Below are positions 1 through 8,708 of a stretch of DNA of 64,000 bases, one piece after another (position 1 is the first letter of the stretch; each line of letters starts with the position of its first letter). A program made the translations under genes and the position numbers. The notes below the pieces were generated by a model. That model was not told where the DNA came from and searched no databases. It saw nothing but the letters and a program-made list of their open reading frames with translations. The stretch comes from Candidatus Riflebacteria bacterium HGW-Riflebacteria-2 (GTDB taxonomy: Bacteria; Muiribacteriota; Ozemobacteria; Ozemobacterales; Ozemobacteraceae), in assembly GCA_002839435.1 (NCBI GenBank), contig PGYA01000010.1, positions 54,171-118,170 on the forward strand, given 5' to 3'.

Positions 1-1
1 G

Positions 2-1771
2 GCCGACAGTCTCAGGGCAGCCCACGGGGTAATTGTTTTGTCGCTGATGATAATTCTTGCAGTAGCGGCGATGAATGTAAACTTTGTTTTCCCTCTGGTG
101 CTGATTCCTTATATTATGATTTTTTATCTGGTTTTGCGCCAGTTGACCATAATTCGCCATCAGTCTATTGCAACTGCGCCGATCAGACTGAGTGGCAACA
201 CCCCTCTAGGCTGGCAGCGAATAGCAGTGGGAACCCTTGTCTCGATAATGATCTTTGGATTCTTGTGGTTGGTTATGTTTTATTTGATTCCCAGGACAAC
301 GAGCTTTGGCATCGCTTCTGAAGTGTCACGGCGTAAACTAAAGGGATTCAGCGATACCATGCTTCTTGGCGACCCGGGTTTGCTTGAAGATAATCCTGCC
401 GTTATCATGCGTGTCAGACCTCTTGAAGGGAAGACGCTAAACTATTCGGCGCTCAGAAGAATGGGCAACAAGCTGCTGCGCGGCGCTACTTTTGCCTGGT
501 ATAACGCTGGCAAATGGCAAAAAGGAACAAAACGTCGCTGGTATATTGATCTGCGGCGCAGTTCTGGTGAATTGGCGCTTGAGCGCGAGCATCGCAGTAT
601 ACGGGATCTTCATCAGATAGAACTGGTGCTGGAGAATCTCGATCCCCCCGTGATATTTAAGCCTGACCGGGCTGTCAGTATGCGATTTACTCAGCCATAC
701 ATCGCGTATGAAGAAGATCTCTCTTTCTATTTCCTTTATCGGCCGGGTACAACGCGGCGGTATGTCGCCAGCGTTCTTCTCGATCCTCTGGAACCTGAAG
801 ATTCTTCTGTGAATGAGATAGAGCTGAATCGTGAAACTACTCCCTATCTACACACCAAGGGAATCCCTTCACGTGTTCAGTCGCTTGCAGAAGGCATGGT
901 GAATGAGAAAATGACTATTCTGGAGCGCGTCGAGAAAGTTAAAACCTTTTTGCGTGATCAGTATGAATATTCTCTGGTTCAGCAGGATCTTGGCGGGAAT
1001 GACCCGGTAGAAGACTTTTTGTTTGTTTCAAAAGAGGGGAGTTGCGAGCATTACGCCAGTGCCATGGTGCTTCTTCTTCGTGCTATGGGTGTGGCGGCGC
1101 GTCCGGTTGGCGGTTATACCATGGGTGATTGGAACGATATTGGTGGTTTTTTCACTATCCGGCAGGGGCATGCGCATGCCTGGGTAGAGGTTTATTTCCC
1201 AAAAACTGGCTGGGTTCCCTTCGACCCGACTCCGCCGACTATGGTTACCGGTCCCGAAAGCGAAGTGGGCCGTATGCTTCAGACGCTCTGGAATGCATAT
1301 GAAGGCTACTGGTTCAGTTATGTTTACAGTTTTGACAACAGGTCGCAGGGAATAGGCTTTCGCCGCATGCTGGAAGCTCTTTCAGATGCTTTTGTGTCTT
1401 TGCGCAATCTGATTTTGGATCCATTCTTATGGTTGTTGGTAGCCTTGGCTGCAAGTATTGCATATCTTGGCAGGAAAAGATTTCGGCGGACTCAACAATA
1501 TGACAGCTGGATTCCTGACTGGTATATGGATTGGTCTGAAAGCCTCTCTGTGCAGCGATCTGAATGGGAGACCCCGGCGGAATATCATAAGCGACTGATT
1601 GAACTTGGAGTTATCTCGCCAAAGCAGGGAGAGTGCCTGACCAGACTGGCAGAGCTTGTTGATTTAAACGCTTTTTCAAATACTTCAGATCGTTCAGCAA
1701 TACCTGTGGCTGCCCGGTCTGTGATTGCCGAGCTCTCCGGATTGGCGACTGTTGACAAATCTGGCAAATGA
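2..1771 (+). CDS. TgpA-like membrane transglutaminase (5' end missing)
   Basis: The frame is open from base 2, so the N-terminus lies outside the window; 589 codons remain. Two hydrophobic stretches near the start (about bases 30-160 and 220-300) are membrane helices, followed by a large extracytoplasmic part with a transglutaminase-like core. The Cys is in GSCEHYAS (codon 1043-1045), the His in HAHAW (1175-1177) and the Asp in FDPTPP (1223-1225), so the triad is intact. A further membrane helix (about 1420-1470) and a DUF4129-like cytoplasmic tail follow. This order matches the TgpA/DUF3488 family, whose best-studied members are inner-membrane proteins with periplasmic transglutaminase activity. 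Substrate is unknown. The gene ends about 110 bases before the rpmH promoter. Confidence 0.8.
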   Translation, partial: ADSLRAAHGVIVLSLMIILAVAAMNVNFVFPLVLIPYIMIFYLVLRQLTIIRHQSIATAPIRLSGNTPLGWQRIAVGTLVSIMIFGFLWLVMFYLIPRTTSFGIASEVSRRKLKGFSDTMLLGDPGLLEDNPAVIMRVRPLEGKTLNYSALRRMGNKLLRGATFAWYNAGKWQKGTKRRWYIDLRRSSGELALEREHRSIRDLHQIELVLENLDPPVIFKPDRAVSMRFTQPYIAYEEDLSFYFLYRPGTTRRYVASVLLDPLEPEDSSVNEIELNRETTPYLHTKGIPSRVQSLAEGMVNEKMTILERVEKVKTFLRDQYEYSLVQQDLGGNDPVEDFLFVSKEGSCEHYASAMVLLLRAMGVAARPVGGYTMGDWNDIGGFFTIRQGHAHAWVEVYFPKTGWVPFDPTPPTMVTGPESEVGRMLQTLWNAYEGYWFSYVYSFDNRSQGIGFRRMLEALSDAFVSLRNLILDPFLWLLVALAASIAYLGRKRFRRTQQYDSWIPDWYMDWSESLSVQRSEWETPAEYHKRLIELGVISPKQGECLTRLAELVDLNAFSNTSDRSAIPVAARSVIAELSGLATVDKSGK

Positions 1772-1880
1772 GTTGGCGAGAATTAATCGTGCGGCGTCGT
1801 TGCTCTGGCATATCGGTATTATTCTGAAATACTATTGTACCGAACATCCTTTTTTCACGTGCCGTACATTAAACTGAATG

Positions 1881-1909
1881 TTGACTTTCGGCACAGGTTG
1901 TATTATAGT
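1881..1909 (+). promoter_or_regulatory. Sigma70-type promoter of rpmH
   Basis: TTGACT at 1881-1886 and TATAGT at 1904-1909 are separated by 17 bases. The pair sits about 40 bases upstream of the rpmH start and is the best promoter match in this gap. No DnaA-box cluster was seen next to it. Confidence 0.75.
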
Positions 1910-1949
1910 TAGAATCCTCTATTTTGACACTAATCTCAGGAGATATACC

Positions 1950-2084
1950 ATGAGCTTTACTTATAATCCTAACAAACGCAAACGTGCAAAAACCCACGGT
2001 TTCAGGAAAAGAATGTCGACTGTAAGCGGTCGCAATGTTCTGAAGCGGCGCAGACTGCGCGGACGCAAGCGACTCACCGTCTGA
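1950..2084 (+). CDS. rpmH: 50S ribosomal protein L34
   Basis: This 44-residue, very basic protein has the L34 signature ([17 protein letters not shown], then a GRKRLTV end). L34 is a small protein of the large ribosomal subunit that folds among 23S rRNA helices. The ATG at 1950 is preceded by AGGAG at 1938-1942; an open frame upstream to 1878 runs through the promoter and is not used. It heads the conserved rpmH-rnpA-yidD-yidC-jag block and is driven by the promoter at 1881-1909. Confidence 0.97.
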   Translation: MSFTYNPNKRKRAKTHGFRKRMSTVSGRNVLKRRRLRGRKRLTV

Positions 2085-2092
2085 CCTCTTAA

Positions 2093-2458
2093 GTGGGTAA
2101 CCCACAGGACAGTGGCCGGGCAACATTACGAGCCCACTCCGATTTTCAGCGGGTTTTTAAAGAAGGAACCCGCTTCTTTCGGGATGGGCTGGGTTTTTGT
2201 GTGCGAAAGGCTGCTGGCGCCACTTTCCGGTTTGGTTTGTCGGTTCCTAAGCGTTTTGGCAACGCAGTGCTGCGAAACCAACTCAGAAGGCGGATCAGAG
2301 AAATCATCAGGCACAGTGCCTCTCTCCCGGAATCGGCAGAGCTGGTTATCTGTGTCAATCGTTCTTGCACGAAATTTACTTTTGCCTCTCTGCGGTCCGC
2401 ATGTGAATGGGCTTTTGCCAAAGCAGCCAGAATTCGCTTAACTGTTCAGACGGCATAA
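2093..2458 (+). CDS. rnpA: Ribonuclease P protein component
   Basis: The 121-residue basic protein binds the RNase P RNA and helps it process the 5' end of precursor tRNAs. It shows the family landmarks: an N-terminal F-x-x-V-F-x-x-G segment (DFQRVFKEG), a VPKRFGNAV strand and the RNR-type motif [10 protein letters not shown]. The start is GTG at 2093, eight bases after rpmH; the ribosome-binding site is weak, so translation may be coupled to rpmH. The stop lies one base before the yidD ATG. The residue after RN in the motif is Q rather than the usual R or K, a mild deviation. Confidence 0.93.
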   Translation: MGNPQDSGRATLRAHSDFQRVFKEGTRFFRDGLGFCVRKAAGATFRFGLSVPKRFGNAVLRNQLRRRIREIIRHSASLPESAELVICVNRSCTKFTFASLRSACEWAFAKAARIRLTVQTA

Positions 2459-2459
2459 T

Positions 2460-2717
2460 ATGTCGCAGCCTGATGAAGTTCTGCCGAATACAAGCGAATG
2501 CTCGTTAGCTGCGCGCATCGGACTGCATATGATCAGACTCTATCAGAGGTTCCTTTCGCCTTTAATCGGTAGTTGTTGTCGTTTCAGACCAAGTTGCTCT
2601 CATTATACCTACGAGGCGATAAGAAGATACGGGTTGCTTAAAGGCGGTCTGAAGGGCGCCTGGCGAATATGCAGATGCAACCCTTTCTGTAATGGCGGCG
2701 ATGATCCGGTTACCTGA
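2460..2717 (+). CDS. yidD: Membrane protein insertion efficiency factor YidD
   Basis: At 85 residues this is a typical YidD. It shows the family pattern [31 protein letters not shown] and RCNPF with a GGDDPV end, including the conserved cysteines. YidD is a small amphipathic protein at the inner membrane that aids YidC-dependent insertion of membrane proteins. It starts one base after the rnpA stop and lies 38 bases before yidC, as in most bacteria. Confidence 0.95.
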   Translation: MSQPDEVLPNTSECSLAARIGLHMIRLYQRFLSPLIGSCCRFRPSCSHYTYEAIRRYGLLKGGLKGAWRICRCNPFCNGGDDPVT

Positions 2718-2755
2718 AGTCGTCAGAGCTATATTCCGGCCGGAGATAATAATAG

Positions 2756-4360
2756 ATGAGAATTACAAGATTTAGAAATCGTTCAGGACTCAATATATAC
2801 AGTGTGCCGGAAGTCTGCTTTCGTGTGACACTGCTTGTCTCCTTGTTCCTTTTTTGTTCTGCTTTCGCTTTGCACGCACAGGCGGAAACGCAGGCGGTGG
2901 CACCGGTTGTCAAGATAGAAGATCTTGATGGGGATGGATTTAACGATGCCATGGTCGAAACCCCTTTGTTGCGGGTCATTTTTTCCAGCAAAACAGGCAG
3001 TCCATCCGTTCTTTATCTAAAGGGCAAAAGCTTCGAAGAAAACATTTACCCGCCCGCTATTCAGGAAATGGGTTACAAGCTGCCACCTGAGTCGCTCAAG
3101 CCGTTTATTGGCAATCTCAAGGGCATGCAGGAGCCTGCCGGTTTCAACATCGAGCTTGAGGAACAGGCAGTAGACAAAGTTGTGATAAGAGCGACTGCGA
3201 ACACTTCGCTTCTGGCAGCTGAAAAGTCAGATGGCGAAAGTCTGACTCTGTCCAAGCGCTATACCATTCATGCTAACAGCTATCATTTTAACGTTGAGTA
3301 TCTGGTTACCAACCTTAAAGATCAGCTGGTTGCTGTTGGTGACGAGCTTTCAGGCGCAATGAGCTTGACCTATGGCCCGGGCCTGTTCATGGATCCCTTC
3401 GGGCCTTCATCACTGATTGGTCTTAAGCCAGGCGCCGTCGAGGCATTCAGTGATGTGACCAAACTCAATGCAGACGGCGCAGTTGCTGGTGCCTTTAATG
3501 GCATTGGCCTGCGTGACCAGTATTTTTGCGTGCTTCTTGAGAGCGATTCTCCGATCAGAATAAACGCCAGTGCTTTTGAAGTGACTTCAGAAGATCCAAA
3601 AAGGTCGGCTCAAAGCGGCAAGGTAATTTCCTGTCTGCTGCCTTCTTTTAATCTTGGCGCAAAAGAATCACGGACCTTCAGTTTCAAGATATATGCCGGG
3701 CCGATGCTGCTCGACCATCTTTCCAGTATCAATCGTGGACACGTCTCTGAATATGGCTTTCTTAGCACTATCCTGCTGCGAATTCTACAGTTTTTCTATG
3801 GATTGCTGCCAAACTATGGACTGGCTATCATTCTGTTGACCATCGTAGTACGAATGGTTCTTTACCCGCTGACTCTCAAGCAGACCAAGTCTATGGCACA
3901 GATGCAGAAGATTCAGCCAATGGTTCAGGATCTCAAAGATCGTCACAAGGACAACCCCCAGAAATTTAATGAAGAAGTGCTTCGTCTCTATCAGAAGAAC
4001 AATGTAAACCCGCTTGGTGGCTGCCTGCCATTGCTGTTACAGTTGCCTATTCTGATTGCCCTTTATAATACGATAAGAATCGCAGTTGAGCTGCGAAAGA
4101 CCCCGTTTTTGTGGATTGCGGATCTTTCCAAGGGCGACCCACTTCTGATTCTGCCGATCGCGATAGCAGCCCTGATGTACTATCAGCAGGGAAAAATGTC
4201 GACCGATCCGCAGCAGCAGCAGATGATGGCTTTCATGCCGATGTTCATGTTTGTCATTACCTGGTCGCTTCCTGCCGGGTTGCTGGTTTACTGGTTTGCC
4301 AGCAGCGTTCTCGGCTTACTTCAGCAGTTACAGGCCAACCGTATATCGGCGGCCCTTTAA
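2756..4360 (+). CDS. yidC: Membrane protein insertase YidC/Oxa1
   Basis: This 534-residue insertase places proteins in the inner membrane, alone or with SecYEG. It has an N-terminal membrane anchor (about residues 22-40), a periplasmic domain (about 45-335) and the C-terminal 60KD_IMP core with five helices, including YGLAIILLTIVVRMVLYP and the NPLGGCLPLLLQLPI segment with the hydrophilic coiled region between. The large periplasmic domain is the Gram-negative form. Odd: residues 56-64 read DLDGDGFND, a perfect D-x-D-x-D-G-x-x-D calcium-loop pattern as in dockerin or FG-GAP proteins, at the start of the periplasmic domain. The start ATG follows a poor ribosome-binding site. Confidence 0.95.
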   Translation: MRITRFRNRSGLNIYSVPEVCFRVTLLVSLFLFCSAFALHAQAETQAVAPVVKIEDLDGDGFNDAMVETPLLRVIFSSKTGSPSVLYLKGKSFEENIYPPAIQEMGYKLPPESLKPFIGNLKGMQEPAGFNIELEEQAVDKVVIRATANTSLLAAEKSDGESLTLSKRYTIHANSYHFNVEYLVTNLKDQLVAVGDELSGAMSLTYGPGLFMDPFGPSSLIGLKPGAVEAFSDVTKLNADGAVAGAFNGIGLRDQYFCVLLESDSPIRINASAFEVTSEDPKRSAQSGKVISCLLPSFNLGAKESRTFSFKIYAGPMLLDHLSSINRGHVSEYGFLSTILLRILQFFYGLLPNYGLAIILLTIVVRMVLYPLTLKQTKSMAQMQKIQPMVQDLKDRHKDNPQKFNEEVLRLYQKNNVNPLGGCLPLLLQLPILIALYNTIRIAVELRKTPFLWIADLSKGDPLLILPIAIAALMYYQQGKMSTDPQQQQMMAFMPMFMFVITWSLPAGLLVYWFASSVLGLLQQLQANRISAAL

Positions 4361-4372
4361 GGAGGAATGAAC

Positions 4373-5425
4373 TTGACTACACGAACAATTGAAATTACAG
4401 CTAAAACAGAACAGGAAGCCCGCGATCTCGTCAATGGTGAACTTAACGAAAATGAAGTGATTTCCGCAACCGAAGTCCTTTCGGCTCCAGCCCGTGGCCT
4501 TTTTGGCTTCGTTGGCAAACAGGAATTCAAGATCCGTTTCATCATCGCTGAGAAGCCGCCAGTTCCACAAAAGCGCGAGCCCGTTGCCGCTCCACTAATA
4601 CGTGACGAAGTGGCTGATAACATCGAAGAAATGCCGGCAAGGCCGCCGCGCCAGCCACGCCGAGAAAGCTCTGACAATGCGCGACCTCCCCGCCGCGAAA
4701 GCTCTGACAACACACGACCTCCCCGCCGCGATGGCAACCGCAATGTGGACGGGCGGCGTGGTCGCAGTGGCCCGCGCCACCGTGATGAAGAGAGCGAAGA
4801 GATTAATCTGCCCGAGCGCCCGAGACTGGAAGTCAGCGCCGAAATCAAGGCTCATCCCGGTTATTCGCAGATATTTGAACTGATTCGCGATGTTGCCGCT
4901 AACGTTGGGATAGAAGACCTTGCTATGATTGATTACGTTCGCGATGGCGCCTGGGTAATCGAAGCTTCTGGCGAAAATGTTTCCCAGCTCATCGGCAAGC
5001 GTGGCCGCACGCTCGACTCGTTGCAGTATCTTATGAACATTATTTTCAACAAGGGTAACGATGATCGTACCAAGCTGGTTCTCGACGTTCAGGGCTATCG
5101 CGAAAAGCGTTATCGCAACCTGATCATGCTTGCCAACCGCATGTGCCGCAAGGCACTGTCTGCCCGCAAACAGGTTGAACTCGAGCCGATGTCGACACTC
5201 GACCGCCGCACAATTCATCTTGCGCTCAAAGATCGTACTGATATCGAAACTTTTTCCAAAGGCACAGAACCAATGCGCAGAGTCGTCATTTCTCCGCTGA
5301 AAAAGCGCAAGGGCAGTCCGAACGCGAACTGGCAGCCGGTAGAAGACGATGGCGATTCAGATTTTTCAGAAGAAAAGCTTGAACGCTCCGGGTCGGTTCC
5401 GATGTTCATGGAGGAAGATGTCTAA
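4373..5425 (+). CDS. jag: RNA-binding protein Jag/KhpB (Jag-N, KH, R3H)
   Basis: About 350 residues. An N-terminal Jag-N domain (residues 1-50, ITAKTEQEARD) is followed by a basic proline-rich linker, a KH domain with the GxxG loop in LIGKRGRTLD, and an R3H domain (RRTIH). The family binds RNA and in Gram-positives acts with KhpA in cell elongation control. GGAGG at 4361-4365 is seven bases from TTG 4373 but only one base from ATG 4367, so TTG is the likelier start. The linker (about 4650-4735) carries a tandem 33-base repeat coding RRESSDNARPP. The stop overlaps the mnmE start by eight bases. Confidence 0.9.
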   Translation: MTTRTIEITAKTEQEARDLVNGELNENEVISATEVLSAPARGLFGFVGKQEFKIRFIIAEKPPVPQKREPVAAPLIRDEVADNIEEMPARPPRQPRRESSDNARPPRRESSDNTRPPRRDGNRNVDGRRGRSGPRHRDEESEEINLPERPRLEVSAEIKAHPGYSQIFELIRDVAANVGIEDLAMIDYVRDGAWVIEASGENVSQLIGKRGRTLDSLQYLMNIIFNKGNDDRTKLVLDVQGYREKRYRNLIMLANRMCRKALSARKQVELEPMSTLDRRTIHLALKDRTDIETFSKGTEPMRRVVISPLKKRKGSPNANWQPVEDDGDSDFSEEKLERSGSVPMFMEEDV

Positions 5426-6794
5426 GGTCCGAACCGATACTATTGCAGCGGTGGCGACACCGCCAGGCAGGTCGGCAATCGGTCTGATAAGGGTTAGTGG
5501 CCCGGCCACCTTCGAAGTCCTGAAAAAGATCTTTAAAACAGGGGGAAAGAAAACTTTCCCCCTGCCTCATTGTGTCTATTATGGCTCGATAATCGAGCCA
5601 GGTTCGGGGCTTACTGCCGACAAGGTGTTGGTAACAACTTTTGTTGCGCCTCATTCTTATACCGGGGAGAATCTTGTTGAAATTTCCACGCATGGCAACA
5701 TGGTTGTGGTCAGCAAGGTTCTGCAGATAATTCTGCTTAACGGTGCCCGGGGTGCTGAAGCCGGTGAATTTACCCGTCGCGCTTTTCTTAATGGCAAGAT
5801 GGATCTGCTGGAAGTTGAAGCGGTTTCACAACTGCTTTCAGCTGGTTCGATGAGCCAGGCCCGCCTTGCACTTAATCAGCTCGATGGTTTGCCTTCGCAT
5901 TTCGTCAGTCGTGTCAGGTCGCGTCTGCTCGACCATCTGGTGCAGCTTGAGGCAAGTCTTAATTTCCCTGAAGACGCCATCGAAGCAATAGATGAACACC
6001 TTCTTGCCCGAGATCTCAAAAAGATTCTTGCAGAACTTCAAATATTTGCAGACAACGCGCGCAATGGCAGCATGGTGGCGGGTGGTCTCAAAGTCGCGCT
6101 GCTGGGGCGCCCAAACTCTGGCAAATCAAGCATAATGAATTACATGCTTGGGCGAGAACGCGCCATAGTAACCGAAGTAGCCGGCACTACCCGTGATACT
6201 CTCGAAGAAAGCCTGATGATAGGGAATTATTCAATCAAGCTGATTGATACTGCCGGCCTGCGTGAGCCCGGTGATCGTATCGAGGCGATAGGCATAGAGC
6301 GTACACGCCGGGCTGTTGATGAAGCATTTGCTCTGATCGGGGTCTTTGACGGAGCTGATTCTCCAGATGGCGATGACAGACTGGTAATGGCAGAGCTTGA
6401 ACGCGCCGGCAAACCTTTTCTGGTTGTACGTAACAAGGCTGATCTTGCTCAGCGTCTTCCCGACGCTTTTTTCGAGGGAAAGCAGCAAATTGTCGTATCT
6501 GCGCTGAAGGGATATGGTCTCGATCAGCTGGTTGCAGATCTACGCCGGGTTATCGAGGAAAGTGGACTTGCTGAATATGAAGATCTTGTTCTTCTTGGTG
6601 CCCAGCAATCAACAGCGCTTGAGAAGGCTCTGACAGCGCTTGCAAGAGCCAGCGCTGGCGCCGGTCAGATGTATCAGGATATGCTCGCCATCGATCTCGA
6701 AGAGGCTGTTCGCGAACTCGGCCGGGTGAACGGCGAAACGGTCGATGTGAATACGCTTGATCTAGTTTTTGAGCGCTTCTGTATTGGCAAATAA
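5418..6794 (+). CDS. mnmE: tRNA modification GTPase MnmE
   Basis: The 458-residue GTPase works with MnmG to build the 5-carboxymethylaminomethyl (or related) group on wobble uridine 34 of tRNAs. Visible parts are the formyl-THF-binding N-domain (IAAVATPPGRSAIGLIRVSG), the helical domain, the inserted G domain with GRPNSGKS, the TTRD loop, DTAGLRE and NKAD, and the C-terminal FCIGK ending that carries the catalytic Cys. GGAGG at 5410-5414 sets the ATG at 5418, inside the jag stop region; a longer open frame from 5349 is not supported. The next gene starts at the base after its stop. Confidence 0.97.
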   Translation: MSKVRTDTIAAVATPPGRSAIGLIRVSGPATFEVLKKIFKTGGKKTFPLPHCVYYGSIIEPGSGLTADKVLVTTFVAPHSYTGENLVEISTHGNMVVVSKVLQIILLNGARGAEAGEFTRRAFLNGKMDLLEVEAVSQLLSAGSMSQARLALNQLDGLPSHFVSRVRSRLLDHLVQLEASLNFPEDAIEAIDEHLLARDLKKILAELQIFADNARNGSMVAGGLKVALLGRPNSGKSSIMNYMLGRERAIVTEVAGTTRDTLEESLMIGNYSIKLIDTAGLREPGDRIEAIGIERTRRAVDEAFALIGVFDGADSPDGDDRLVMAELERAGKPFLVVRNKADLAQRLPDAFFEGKQQIVVSALKGYGLDQLVADLRRVIEESGLAEYEDLVLLGAQQSTALEKALTALARASAGAGQMYQDMLAIDLEEAVRELGRVNGETVDVNTLDLVFERFCIGK

Positions 6795-8708
6795 ATGAAA
6801 GAAATTAAGCATCATCAGGTAATAGTCGTAGGAGCCGGGCATGCTGGCTGTGAAGCTGCTCTTGCCAGTGCTCGCCTTGGTGCCGATACACTGCTGCTGA
6901 CTATGAACCTGTCGACGATCGCGTTGATGCCATGTAACCCCAGCATCGGCGGGCCGGGAAAAGGCCATCTGGTCAGAGAGATCGGCGTGCTTGGCGGCGA
7001 AATGGCAGCTTGCATCGATGAAACCTGTATCCAGATGAAATGGTTGAACACTTCAAAAGGGCCGGCGGTTCGTTCTCGTCGGGCGCAGGCAGACAAGTAT
7101 CTTTATCGGCAGCGTATGACTCAGACGCTTTTTAATTCGCCAAACCTGACATTACGCCAGGGGCATGTCACCGAAATACTTGTTAGAAACGGTTGTGTCG
7201 CCGGGGTAAAACTGGAAACCGGTTTGCAGTTCGAATGTGACCGACTGGTAGTAACCTCTGGCACTTATCTCAACAGCCGTATCATTCTCGGACGGGAGAC
7301 CTGGCCCGGCGGCCCGCAAAATCAGAGTCCGGCCATTGGACTTTCTGACTCTCTCGAGAAATATGGCGTGCCGTTGCGCCGGCTGCAAACAGCTACTCCA
7401 CCACGTGTGCTGAAAAGCTCGGTAGATTTTACAAAACTTGCTGAACTGCCCGGAGACCCTGATGCCGGCGGTTTTCTCTGGGAGAACAGACTTCGTCGCT
7501 ACGATCGACAGATATCCTGTTTTCTCGCTTTTGCCGATGCAGAATCGGTGGAGGCAGTGCGGCGCAATCTCAGCGAAAGTCCGTTAATGCTCGGGAACAT
7601 CACGAATGTTGGTCCCAAGCACTGCCCCTCGATTGATCGTAAGATCATGCGTTTTCCAGATCAGCTTAAACACCAGATTTTTGTTGAGCCAGAAGGCTGG
7701 GAGTCACAGGAACTCTATCTGCAGGGGCTAACCACCGGTATGCCCCCTGCCGCACAGAGAGAAATCGTGAGAAGCGTCAAGGGCCTAGAAAATGCTGTGA
7801 TAATGCGTTACGGCTACGCCATAGAATATGACGCCCTTGCACCGGGACTGATTCGCAAGACCATGGAAAGCCGCGCCCTGAAAGGGCTATATACTGCCGG
7901 TCAGCTCAACGGTACATCTGGTTACGAAGAAGCCGCCGCTCAGGGGCTTATTGCCGGCATCAATGCGGCATTGTCAATCAAGGGCCGTTCTCCTTACTGG
8001 CCCTCGCGTACAAGCAGTTATATGGGTGTGCTGGTTGATGACCTCTCAATATGGCAAAAGCCCGAGCCTTACCGAATTACACCCGGTCATGCCGAGTTCA
8101 GGCTGACACTGCGCGACGATTCAGCTGAACGTCGCCTTATGCGTGAGGGCTACGGCATAGGACTTGTCGATGAAGAGCGCTTCAGAAAGATAAATGAATG
8201 GACAACCCGCATCGAAGATGAACTGGCCAGTCTCGATGGCCTGAGCCTGTTCCCGAGCGGAGAAATGCGCGAAAAACTGGTTTCTTCAGGAACCGGCGAT
8301 CTGAAAAAGCGTGTTTCAGCCTGTGAAATACTGCAACGGCCGGGAATTTCGTATCAGGATGTTAGAAATCTGCTGGGAGAAGAGAAGAAAGAGTGGCTTT
8401 CGGCAGCTGATGAGATATACAGTCTTGAAACTGAGATAAAATACCGTGGCTATTTTGAGCGTGAGTCCGAAAAGATAGCCCGGACAAAATTTCTAGAAAG
8501 CATTCGCTTGCCTCTTTCTGTAGTCGACACACGAGTTTCTTCGCTGGCACCGCATATTGCAGAGCTTCTGCTGTCAGATCAGTTTGACGATCTCAACCAG
8601 CTGGTAAGAAAAAATTGCCTTTCACGTTCAGAACTTGCTATTCTATTTACAGTACTTCGGCAAGATTCAGAAGAGGCGGTCGGCGACCCCGAGGTGTTAA
8701 ATGATTAA
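6795..8708 (+). CDS. MnmG (GidA) paralogue 1, divergent, directly after mnmE
   Basis: The 637-residue protein is full-length MnmG: FAD motif GAGHAGCEAA (residues 13-22), CNPSIGG with Cys47, HCPSID with Cys277 (same numbering as E. coli), INGTSGYEEAAAQG-type GxN loop near 370. MnmG is the FAD/NADH partner of MnmE in wobble-uridine modification. It keeps SKGPAVR and RAQ but lacks several otherwise strong motifs: GGRAG-x-P is replaced by GGPQNQSP, KTGTPPR by QTATPPR, the (Y/F)ITHT segment by FLAFAD, and TSRAEYR by TPGHAEFR; the C-terminal helical domain is also atypical. It has the usual operon position of mnmG, but a second copy lies 2 kb downstream. It is not TrmFO, which is much shorter. Confidence 0.85.
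   Translation: MKEIKHHQVIVVGAGHAGCEAALASARLGADTLLLTMNLSTIALMPCNPSIGGPGKGHLVREIGVLGGEMAACIDETCIQMKWLNTSKGPAVRSRRAQADKYLYRQRMTQTLFNSPNLTLRQGHVTEILVRNGCVAGVKLETGLQFECDRLVVTSGTYLNSRIILGRETWPGGPQNQSPAIGLSDSLEKYGVPLRRLQTATPPRVLKSSVDFTKLAELPGDPDAGGFLWENRLRRYDRQISCFLAFADAESVEAVRRNLSESPLMLGNITNVGPKHCPSIDRKIMRFPDQLKHQIFVEPEGWESQELYLQGLTTGMPPAAQREIVRSVKGLENAVIMRYGYAIEYDALAPGLIRKTMESRALKGLYTAGQLNGTSGYEEAAAQGLIAGINAALSIKGRSPYWPSRTSSYMGVLVDDLSIWQKPEPYRITPGHAEFRLTLRDDSAERRLMREGYGIGLVDEERFRKINEWTTRIEDELASLDGLSLFPSGEMREKLVSSGTGDLKKRVSACEILQRPGISYQDVRNLLGEEKKEWLSAADEIYSLETEIKYRGYFERESEKIARTKFLESIRLPLSVVDTRVSSLAPHIAELLLSDQFDDLNQLVRKNCLSRSELAILFTVLRQDSEEAVGDPEVLND

Noticed and set aside
1772..1949. Replication origin next to rpmH
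   Set aside because: No dnaA or dnaN gene and no cluster of DnaA boxes were seen; only a promoter is present.
4640..4740. Repeat array in jag as a CRISPR or mobile element
   Set aside because: The 33-base units are in-frame coding repeats of a basic proline-rich linker.
6795..8708. First mnmG copy as TrmFO (small GidA form)
   Set aside because: TrmFO is about 440 residues and lacks the MnmG C-terminal helical domain; this protein is 637 residues and has it.
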